From positions 1-64,000 of the forward strand of contig DAOPYW010000001.1 in assembly GCA_035353055.1 (NCBI GenBank): DNA of 64,000 nucleotides, given 5' to 3'. The stretch's first letter is position 1. Each line of letters opens with the position of its first letter. A program made the translations under genes and the position numbers. This DNA comes from JAAYDH01 sp035353055 (GTDB lineage Bacteria > Bacillota_I > Bacilli_A > RFN20 > CAG-826). The notes under the pieces are model-generated. The model was not told the origin of the DNA and did not search any database. It saw only the letters and a list, made by a program, of their open reading frames with translations. Shown one piece after another: positions 57,633 through 64,000 of this stretch.

Positions 57633-57793
57633 CCGCCAGGAATCGCTGCGCTTCCTTTATTGGACAGGAAAAGCCGATAGATGACGACCGCCATTACCGC
57701 GATGGCGAGAAGTGCCATCACCGTGGTTAAAGTAATAGCTTCGCCGACAAAGTGACTAGTCATCTCCTGATTGGTTAGTTGGATATAGTTCAT
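57611..57793 (-). CDS. Small membrane peptide with Gly-Gly-Trp C-terminal tail (candidate secreted peptide or bacteriocin precursor)
   Basis: 60 residues, no family recognised. N-terminal MNYIQLTNQEMTSHFVG resembles a double-glycine leader (Leu6 at -12, Glu10 at -8, Met11 at -7, Gly17 at -1, but His and Val at -4 and -2). Residues 19-42 form one membrane helix (EAITLTTVMALLAIAVMAVV start), then YRLFLSNKGS and the tail AAIPGGWKFTWS. The charge pattern (acidic before, basic after the helix) predicts the C terminus inside. A cut after Gly-Gly would free WKFTWS. A strong AGGAGG six bases before the ATG is locked in a hairpin, as for the C39 peptidase gene. It lies between valS and radC, overlapping radC's 5' end. 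Real coding is supported by the Shine-Dalgarno and ordered composition; function is inference. Confidence 0.75.
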   Translation of the reverse strand: MNYIQLTNQEMTSHFVGEAITLTTVMALLAIAVMAVVIYRLFLSNKGSAAIPGGWKFTWS

Positions 57794-57796
57794 AAA

Positions 57797-57822
57797 AAAC
57801 CTCCTATTTTATTAGGAGGCTT
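57797..57822 (-). promoter_or_regulatory. Shine-Dalgarno-sequestering hairpin / valS terminator before the small peptide gene
   Basis: Minus strand: AAGCCTCCTA (57822-57813), loop ATAAAA, TAGGAGGTTT (57806-57797), then TTT and the ATG at 57793. A ten-pair stem (one G-T) with a U run, 24 bases after the valS stop, so it can terminate valS and, on read-through, hides the peptide Shine-Dalgarno. Confidence 0.7.
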
Positions 57823-57845
57823 AGAATCAGGAAAAGTTTTAAAAG

Positions 57846-60440
57846 TTAGGAAAGTTTTTCTTTCTTGTCTAAGAGAGACTGGAGATTTTCTCGGTGCTTA
57901 TTTAACTTACTTTTTTCTAATTCAATTTTCTCTTGCGGAGCTTTGCTGAGGAAGTTGGCGTTGGTGAGCATTTTCTCAGCGCGAGCGATTTCGCTTACAG
58001 CTTCGAGAATTTCCTTGTTGATGCGAGCGATGATTTCATCGCGCCCTGCTTCATTATTGATCAGCATGTCACCATGGTCGTAAATCTTTAACTCGCCACG
58101 CCTTGAGATGATATCTTCGCCGATGACTTTGACATCGCTAAAGGTGAATCGCTTTAGATAGGTAAAGAAGTTATCAAATACCGCGATTTTTAAGTTGATG
58201 AATAAAGTGAGATTGGCGTTTGGTGCGAGCTTATTTTCAATCTTGTAATTGCGAGCATCTCTGATCATCGAGAACAGCATATTCACTTCATCATTGACGC
58301 TGCTATCAATCAAATTTTCTTCGACTAATGGATAGCTTTCTTCCATCACTGATGGGAGATGTCCGGGTAAAGAAAGATATAATTCTTCGGCGATAAATGG
58401 AGTGTATGGGTAGATTAAAAGGATGATTGATTTCAAACACTTAAAGAGGATTTGATGAGTGGTTTTAACGCTCGCTTCATCATTCGATGATAAGGAGACT
58501 TTGCTCATTTCAAGATACTGAGAGCAGAAATCATCGTAGACAAAGTTATAGAGGTGGCTACTCGCCGCATTGAAATCGTATTTTTCCATGTTGGTCGTCA
58601 CCTTTTCAATCGTGTCTTCTAAGCGGTTGATGATCCATTGATCAAGCGGTGAAAGCGCTAAATGTTTGATATTAATCGCAGAGAAATCTTCTGGCAACAC
58701 GCTCAAGACATAGCGAGCGGAATTCCAAATTTTGTTGAGATAGTTGGCGGCAGAAGCAACCTTTTCTTCGATATATCTCATATCTTGTCCGGGGGTGCTG
58801 TTGGTCGTCAAGAAATAACGGAGAGCATCAGCGCCATATTTCTCGGCTTCCTGAATTGGGTCGACACCATTGCCTAGTGTCTTGCTCATCTTTCTTCCTA
58901 AATTGTCGCGGACTAATCCGTGGATCACTGCCTCCTTAAAAGGAGCGCGATGAGTGAGTTCCAATGATTGGAAAATCATGCGGCTGACCCAGAAGAAAAT
59001 AATATCGTAGCCTGTCACGAGAACATTCGTGGGGAAATAGCGTTTAAAATCAGGAGTCATATCCGGCCATCCAAAAGTCGAGAAAGGCCATAAGGCGCTG
59101 GAGAACCAGGTATCGAGAACATCGGAGTCTTGAATCCAATTTTCCATATCTTTAGGAGCATCAACGCTGACTAATAGCTCTCCGGTTTGTTTGTTGGTGT
59201 AAGCGGGAATGCGATGCCCCCACCATAGCTGGCGGGAAATGCACCAGTCTTCGACTTTCTCCATCCACTGGATGAAGATCTTCTCAAATCTATCAGGGAT
59301 AAAATTGACTTTTTGATCGGAGTTTTGATTCGCAAGAGCTTGCTCAGCGAGAGGCTTCATTCTCACAAACCACTGCTTAGAGAGCATCGGTTCCACGACC
59401 GCGTTGCTTCTCTCACTGTGGCCGACTGGATGAATCATGTCTTCAATCTTGACAAAATTGCCATCCTTTTTAATTTGTTTAAGCAAGCTCTCGCGGCAGA
59501 CAAATCGATCTTGCCCTTCATAGGGACCACAGAGATGATTCATCGTCGCATTCTTATTAAAGATAATAGGTTTTTCTAAATGATATTTTTCGCCGATTAC
59601 GAAATCGTTGGGGTCGTGAGCAGGAGTGCATTTCATCGCTCCCGTGCCAAAGCTGGTATCGACATACTCATCAGCGATGATAGGAATGGCTTGATTGTTG
59701 GCGGGATTAATAACCTTCAGGCCGATATATTTTTGATAGCGTTTATCGGCTGGATTGACCACGACGCACACATCGCCAAACATCGTCTCTGGACGAGTGG
59801 TAGCGATGATCAAAGATTCTTTGGTGCCAATGATAGGATATTTGAAGTAGTACATTTTGCCTGGATCATCTTGGTGAATGACTTCGATATTGCTCAAGGC
59901 CGTCATCTGGACTGGATCCCAGTTAATGATGCGCTCACCCTGATAGATGAGGCCGCGATTATAGAGATCGACAAATACTTTTCTTACCGCGGCGTTCAGC
60001 CTTTCATCAAGGGTGAATCTCTCGCGGGAATAGTCGAGTGATAATCCGAGAATCTTCCATTGTTCATGAATGGAATTCGCGTATTCATCTTTCCACTTCC
60101 ACGCCCACTTTAAAAACTCTTCGCGAGTGATTTTTGTCACGTCAATGCCCGATTTTACGAGCTTTTCCATCACTTTGGCTTGGGTGGCGATGCCGGCGTG
60201 GTCCATGCCTGGCAAATAGCACACATCAAAACCTTTCATTCTCTTGTAGCGAGCGATGATATCTTGAATGGTCGTATCCCATGCGTGGCCAATATGTAAT
60301 TTGCCTGTGACGTTTGGAGGCGGAATAACAATTGAGAACGGAACCTTTTTAGGGTCTCCAGCATGAAAATAGCCACCGTCTTTCCAGCGGTCGTATTTCC
60401 CTTCTTCTACAGCGCGATGATCATAGCGTTTGTCTAGCAT
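57846..60440 (-). CDS. valS: Valine-tRNA ligase
   Basis: Class I synthetase with editing domain. 864 residues. PPPNVTGKLHIGHAWD (HIGH), CP1 editing domain (TTRPETMFGDVCVVVNP, ...GTGAMKCTPAHDPND), WISRQLWWGHRIPAY, GRKMSKTLGNGVDP (KMSKS), anticodon-binding helices, and a C-terminal coiled coil (about 800-864). ATG 60440 after CGGAGG. Controlled by a T-box leader. Confidence 0.98.
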   Translation of the reverse strand: MLDKRYDHRAVEEGKYDRWKDGGYFHAGDPKKVPFSIVIPPPNVTGKLHIGHAWDTTIQDIIARYKRMKGFDVCYLPGMDHAGIATQAKVMEKLVKSGIDVTKITREEFLKWAWKWKDEYANSIHEQWKILGLSLDYSRERFTLDERLNAAVRKVFVDLYNRGLIYQGERIINWDPVQMTALSNIEVIHQDDPGKMYYFKYPIIGTKESLIIATTRPETMFGDVCVVVNPADKRYQKYIGLKVINPANNQAIPIIADEYVDTSFGTGAMKCTPAHDPNDFVIGEKYHLEKPIIFNKNATMNHLCGPYEGQDRFVCRESLLKQIKKDGNFVKIEDMIHPVGHSERSNAVVEPMLSKQWFVRMKPLAEQALANQNSDQKVNFIPDRFEKIFIQWMEKVEDWCISRQLWWGHRIPAYTNKQTGELLVSVDAPKDMENWIQDSDVLDTWFSSALWPFSTFGWPDMTPDFKRYFPTNVLVTGYDIIFFWVSRMIFQSLELTHRAPFKEAVIHGLVRDNLGRKMSKTLGNGVDPIQEAEKYGADALRYFLTTNSTPGQDMRYIEEKVASAANYLNKIWNSARYVLSVLPEDFSAINIKHLALSPLDQWIINRLEDTIEKVTTNMEKYDFNAASSHLYNFVYDDFCSQYLEMSKVSLSSNDEASVKTTHQILFKCLKSIILLIYPYTPFIAEELYLSLPGHLPSVMEESYPLVEENLIDSSVNDEVNMLFSMIRDARNYKIENKLAPNANLTLFINLKIAVFDNFFTYLKRFTFSDVKVIGEDIISRRGELKIYDHGDMLINNEAGRDEIIARINKEILEAVSEIARAEKMLTNANFLSKAPQEKIELEKSKLNKHRENLQSLLDKKEKLS

Positions 60441-60444
60441 ATGC

Positions 60445-60660
60445 TACCTCCGGGACGTAAAATAAAACGCCCTTATCTAAGGACGCTCATGGCGCGGTAC
60501 CACCTTAGTTCATCTTTCGATGCACTTCATTAACCTATTTTCGCTAGGCAGCTATCTCTCAGAAGCGACCTTCTCTCATTCTCCTTATCGAGCTTCCACC
60601 GTCCTCGATTCTCTATATAGGAAGAATAAGGTACTCCTCTTCTTCAACGAGCTATGTATT
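60445..60660 (-). promoter_or_regulatory. T-box riboswitch of valS
   Basis: The minus-strand leader contains the T-box core AGGTGGTACCGCG (60505-60493), with UGGU to pair the tRNA acceptor end, followed by the terminator GCGTCCTTA-GAT-AAGGGCGT and TTTATTTT (60486-60459). Upstream (60655-60560) are long imperfect stems fitting Stem I; AGGAGUACC near 60625 offers a GUA valine specifier (tentative). A TATACT -10 at 60672-60667 sets +1 near 60660. Uncharged tRNA-Val should favour antitermination. Confidence 0.9.
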
Positions 60661-60673
60661 AAGTCTAGTATAA

Positions 60674-61252
60674 CTAAATAACCTTTTCAATAGCGGCTTT
60701 CAAACTTTCGAAGAGCCTCGGATGTAAGGAACTGGTATAGAAAAGCCGTTCCTCTTCGATATTCATATCCCTTAAATGCTTGACCAGCGCGTATTTTTCT
60801 TTTTGATTAACCTTATCGACTTTCGTGATGACGATGAAATATGGCAGATGGTTATTGATCAGATAAGAGATGATCTCCAAGTCGTTAACATTCATCTCGC
60901 GGCGAGAGTCTAAGAGGACTAAGACTAATTTCAGCCTTTGACAATGGACGAAATAATCTTCCATCATCTTGCCGAAGAGAGCATCTAAGTCGATGCCACC
61001 ACGGGCATAGCCATAGCCTGGAGCATCCACCAGATAGAATTTATCATCAATTAGATAATAGTTGAGCAATCGAGTGTGCCCAGGTTTAGAGGAAGTATAA
61101 GCTAGCCTTCTCTTTTGGCAAATCGAGTTAATCAGCGTCGATTTTCCCACGTTACTTTTGCCGACAATCAAAACTTCGGGAAATGATCCTTCCGGCGCCT
61201 CGGAATAATTCGGGGCGGATTTGACAAAAGCAACGTTGAGAAAATTAATCAT
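60674..61252 (-). CDS. engB: Ribosome-assembly GTPase EngB (YsxC/YihA)
   Basis: 50S assembly GTPase. 192 residues. G1 GKSNVGKSTLIN, G2 SSKPGHTRLLNYY, G3 DAPGYGYA, G4 TKVDK, G5 YTSSL. Its ATG follows the lon stop directly (TAAATG), as in the Bacillus lon-ysxC operon. Confidence 0.97.
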   Translation of the reverse strand: MINFLNVAFVKSAPNYSEAPEGSFPEVLIVGKSNVGKSTLINSICQKRRLAYTSSKPGHTRLLNYYLIDDKFYLVDAPGYGYARGGIDLDALFGKMMEDYFVHCQRLKLVLVLLDSRREMNVNDLEIISYLINNHLPYFIVITKVDKVNQKEKYALVKHLRDMNIEEERLFYTSSLHPRLFESLKAAIEKVI

Positions 61253-63580
61253 TTACTTTAATAATGCCACCTTAACGGCGTCTTCGACCGTGGACATATA
61301 GAGAATGTGCAGGGACTGTTTCACTTCTTTAGGGAGTTCGTCGACATCCTTTTTATTGTTCTTTGGAACAATGATGGTCTGAATACCCGAGCGCAAAGCA
61401 GCGAGAGACTTCTCTCTTAAGCCACCGATTGGCAGAGCGTTGCCGCGAAGGGTCACTTCGCCAGTCATCGCTAAGTTCGGATCGACTGGGCGCTTGGATA
61501 AGCAAGAGATGATCGCGGTAGTAATGGCAATGCCAGCGCTAGGGCCATCTTTTGGAACCGCTCCCTCCGGAACGTGAATGTGGATGTCTAAATCGTTGAA
61601 AATATCGTATTTAATGCCGTAAGTTTCAGCATTGGCTTTGACATAGTCTAAAGCGATGGAGGCGCTCTCCTTCATCACATCGCCGAGATGGCCAGTGAGA
61701 ATTAAAGCTCCTTTGCCTTTGAAATTATTGACTTCAATCGGAAGGATGTCACCACCATATTCGGTATAAGCCAAGCCAGTGACGACACCGACTTGGGGTT
61801 CTTTTTCCTTCTTGCTGTCTTCAAAAATCGGTGTGCCCAAGTATTTGCGAGCTTGTTCAACATCAATTTTCACAGAACCGATGGCGGAATCTTTGACGAT
61901 AGCGACCGCCACTTTTCGGAGGCAAGAAGCAATCTTTCTCTCGAGTTCGCGGACGCCCGCTTCGCGAGTGTAGCTGCGGATGATGTCCTGAATGGCTTCC
62001 TCAGTGAAAGAGGCTTGCTCAGGTTTGAGACCATTGATAGCAATCTGCTTTTTGATCAGATGGCGCTGAGCGATCTGAACTTTTTCTAATTCGGTATAGG
62101 AAGAGAGCTGAATGAGCTCCAGACGATCTCTTAAAGGACCAGGAATTTGATCGAGGTAGTTAGCGGTGCAGATAAATAAGACATCGCTCAAATCGTATGG
62201 CTCTTCCAAATAGTTGTCGTTGAAGACGTTGTTTTGTTCGGGATCTAGCACCTCTAATAGAGCGCTGGCTGGGTCGCCTTTATAGGAGCTCGCGACCTTA
62301 TCGACTTCGTCGAGCAGGAAAACGGGGTTAGTGACACCGGCTTTGCGCATGCCTTGAATAATGCGTCCAGGCATCGAGCCGACATAGGTGCGGCGGTGAC
62401 CGCGGATTTCCGCTTCATCGCTGATCCCACCGAGGGAGGCTTTGAAGAATTTGCGGCCTAAAGCTCTGGCAATAGACTTGCCAAGAGAGGTCTTGCCGGT
62501 TCCGGGAGGCCCATAGAAGCAGAGGATTGGCGATTTTAAGTTGCCAGTTAATCGCTTAACCGCTAAGTATTCGACAATGCGCTTTTTGGGCTCTTCGAGA
62601 CCATAGTGATCTTCATCGAGAATGCGCTCGACATTCTTTAAATCGTTGTTATCTTCGGTTTTTTGCCACCAAGGAACATTCATGAGAATGTCGAGGTAGC
62701 TCTGAATCAAGGCGCCTTCCAATGAGCCCGAAGGCATCATATCAAAGCGCTTTAATTCGCTTTTTACTTTAGCTTTGACAAATTCAGGATAAGGATTGCT
62801 CTCGAGGCGCTCTAAAATAGTGTCGGGATCATTAGCCTTGTCCGAATCTTCGCCAAGCTCTTTTTTAATGGCTTTTAATTTTTCGCGCAGGAAGTATTCT
62901 TTCTGCGATTTTTCCGCTGATTCTCTCACCTGCTCAGAGATCTCTCTTTCGATTTCTGATCTCTGATTCTCACCATTTAATAAAACGGTGATTAAAGTCA
63001 TGAGAATCTCGGCGTTGTTTGCCTCAAGAATCTCTTGCTTTTTTGCGACTGGAGCTTCTAAAAAGCCTGCCAATGCATAGCATAAAGATGCCGCATCTTC
63101 AGCTTTGGAGATGAGGTTGGCCACGTTGCGAGGCATCTGCGAGACGATGTTAGGCATCGAATCGAGAATCTTGCTGATGGCGACAATAATAGCTTTGTTC
63201 TTCTCTTCGCTCACAGGTTTCAATTCTAAAATTGATCCTTGCGAGACGTAGTAGTTCCCTTGGCTCTCAAGGGCGATGTTGTCCAGCTGGACTCTTTCCA
63301 CCACTTCGACGCGCACTCTCTGATGGCCTTCTCTTTCCGAATTGGAAATGATGTGGCAAAGAGTGCCGATGCGATAGACATCGTTCTCCGTGGGGTTTTC
63401 AACGTCGATGTCGCTTTGGCTGGTGACGAAAACTAACGAGTTAGTTTCGTTTCTGGCCGCGTTGATCGCGTTGATTGAAAATTCTCTCCCTGCCTCAATC
63501 AATTGTTGATTGCCTGGAAAAATGACGAGGGAACGAGTAATCAGTAAAGGGAGAGTTAGTGTTTGGTTTTTATCCACCAT
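61253..63580 (-). CDS. lon: ATP-dependent protease Lon
   Basis: 775-residue LonA. N-terminal substrate domain (LPLLITRSLVIFPGNQQLI), coiled coil, AAA+ (CFYGPPGTGKTSLGKSIARA; VFLLDEVDKV; TANYLDQIPGPLRDRLELI), and peptidase with the Ser-Lys dyad (VPKDGPSAGIAITTA; LPIGGLREKSLAA). AAAGGAGG before ATG 63580. Lies downstream of tig; clpX, often between them, is absent. Confidence 0.98.
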   Translation of the reverse strand: MVDKNQTLTLPLLITRSLVIFPGNQQLIEAGREFSINAINAARNETNSLVFVTSQSDIDVENPTENDVYRIGTLCHIISNSEREGHQRVRVEVVERVQLDNIALESQGNYYVSQGSILELKPVSEEKNKAIIVAISKILDSMPNIVSQMPRNVANLISKAEDAASLCYALAGFLEAPVAKKQEILEANNAEILMTLITVLLNGENQRSEIEREISEQVRESAEKSQKEYFLREKLKAIKKELGEDSDKANDPDTILERLESNPYPEFVKAKVKSELKRFDMMPSGSLEGALIQSYLDILMNVPWWQKTEDNNDLKNVERILDEDHYGLEEPKKRIVEYLAVKRLTGNLKSPILCFYGPPGTGKTSLGKSIARALGRKFFKASLGGISDEAEIRGHRRTYVGSMPGRIIQGMRKAGVTNPVFLLDEVDKVASSYKGDPASALLEVLDPEQNNVFNDNYLEEPYDLSDVLFICTANYLDQIPGPLRDRLELIQLSSYTELEKVQIAQRHLIKKQIAINGLKPEQASFTEEAIQDIIRSYTREAGVRELERKIASCLRKVAVAIVKDSAIGSVKIDVEQARKYLGTPIFEDSKKEKEPQVGVVTGLAYTEYGGDILPIEVNNFKGKGALILTGHLGDVMKESASIALDYVKANAETYGIKYDIFNDLDIHIHVPEGAVPKDGPSAGIAITTAIISCLSKRPVDPNLAMTGEVTLRGNALPIGGLREKSLAALRSGIQTIIVPKNNKKDVDELPKEVKQSLHILYMSTVEDAVKVALLK

Positions 63581-63614
63581 AACGGTATCCTCCTTTCAAG
63601 AATTTGGTTATGTG

Positions 63615-64000
63615 TTAGTCGTTTTTAGATAGTAAGAAGTCTTCGACTCTTTGCATTTTCAAGTTGTTGCGGAATTCGCTCTCTTGTTTTTCGAGAGCTT
63701 TCTTGACATCTTCAATCTTCATCTTGTATTGGTCGGCGATTTTCGCGTATTCGAAATCGATTTCTTCTTGAGTGACTTCGACTTTTTCGACTTTGGCGAT
63801 CTCTTCCATCACCATGTAGTTAGCGACATCGTGGAGGGACTCTTCTTTTAGTTTAGCAGAAAATTCCTCTTCTTTTTGGCCGACAAATTGTAAATATTGC
63901 TCTAAAGATAAACCGGATTGTTTGATCTTATTCTCTAAATCTTCTCTGCGAGAGGCGATTTGAGAATCGACGATTTCATCAGGAATATCAATCTTGGAAC
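63615..64000 (-). CDS. tig: Trigger factor, C-terminal part (5' end outside the window)
   Basis: Ribosome-bound chaperone and prolyl isomerase. About 128 C-terminal residues are visible, running off the window edge: helical C-terminal domain with IDIPDEIVDSQIASRREDLE, LSLEQYLQFVGQKEEEF, EEIAKVEKVEVTQEEIDFEYAKIA-type arm and VEDFLLSK ending. Identified from this pattern and the tig-lon-engB order. Confidence 0.9.
   Translation of the reverse strand, partial: SKIDIPDEIVDSQIASRREDLENKIKQSGLSLEQYLQFVGQKEEEFSAKLKEESLHDVANYMVMEEIAKVEKVEVTQEEIDFEYAKIADQYKMKIEDVKKALEKQESEFRNNLKMQRVEDFLLSKND

Noticed and set aside
1..64000. CRISPR arrays, insertion sequences, prophage genes, rRNA and tRNA genes
   Set aside because: No spaced repeat arrays, transposase or integrase genes other than XerD, and no tRNA or rRNA signatures were seen on either strand.

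Overview
This window looks like a fragment of a metagenome-assembled genome from a low-GC Firmicutes/Bacilli lineage, probably an uncultured Erysipelotrichia/RF39-like relative of the Mollicutes. Reasons seen in the sequence: gene order is that of Bacillales housekeeping blocks (dnaK-dnaJ, ybeY-cdd-era-recO-glyS-dnaG-rpoD-trmK-nif3, plsY/parE-parC, yqeG-yqeH-yhbY-nadD, asp23-nusB-xseA-xseB-dxs, rpmA-prp-rplU, valS-engB-lon-tig); L27 carries the Firmicutes Prp-cleaved leader; valS has a T-box; TGA is a stop and TGG is Trp (code 11); genes are short and densely packed; and there is a 10-N scaffold gap. A MEP isoprenoid route (dxs, ispG, ispH) is present. The species cannot be fixed from the sequence alone.

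Layout. 1-18.4 kb is mostly plus strand: chaperones, a C39-peptidase membrane protein, ybeY-cdd-era-recO, glyS-dnaG, two tandem primary-type sigma factors, trmK-nif3, ispH (minus), nfo, ispG (minus), rpmG, an MBL hydrolase, efp and yneF. 18.5-27.2 kb: plsY (minus, broken by the scaffold gap), parE-parC, then yqeG-yqeH-yhbY-nadD/yqeK. From 27.6 kb to the end everything real is on the minus strand: an orphan PemK/MazF-like gene, dinB-xerD-deoB, asp23-nusB-xseA-xseB-dxs, rel-hisS-aspS-tkt, a heterodimeric ABC exporter, a lipoprotein, recJ, secDF, obg-nadE-small membrane protein-ruvA-ruvB, rplU-prp-rpmA, valS-small peptide-radC, and tig-lon-engB. No rRNA, tRNA, CRISPR array, IS element or phage gene was found.

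Points that go beyond housekeeping. (1) A 60-residue membrane peptide (57611-57793) with a degenerate double-glycine-type leader and a C-terminal GGWKFTWS tail, and a C39 peptidase fused to six membrane segments but lacking an ATPase domain (2804-4006), sit far apart yet share the same unusual leader: a CCTCCT...AGGAGG hairpin that sequesters the Shine-Dalgarno just before the ATG. I propose them as a peptide-maturation pair. (2) Five intergenic sites carry TTAGTA-type hexamers repeated every 11 bp, the geometry of OmpR/PhoB-family response-regulator sites. (3) HisRS ends in a 46-residue Cys/His/Asp tail. (4) Two tandem RpoD-like sigma factors share blocks of nucleotide identity over their promoter-recognition regions, suggesting gene conversion. 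(5) Several genes appear to be transcribed leaderless or nearly so. (6) SecDF lacks the conserved membrane aspartates, and EF-P lacks the usual modified lysine. (7) The plsY break is best explained as an assembly chimera with an ABC-ATPase sequence.
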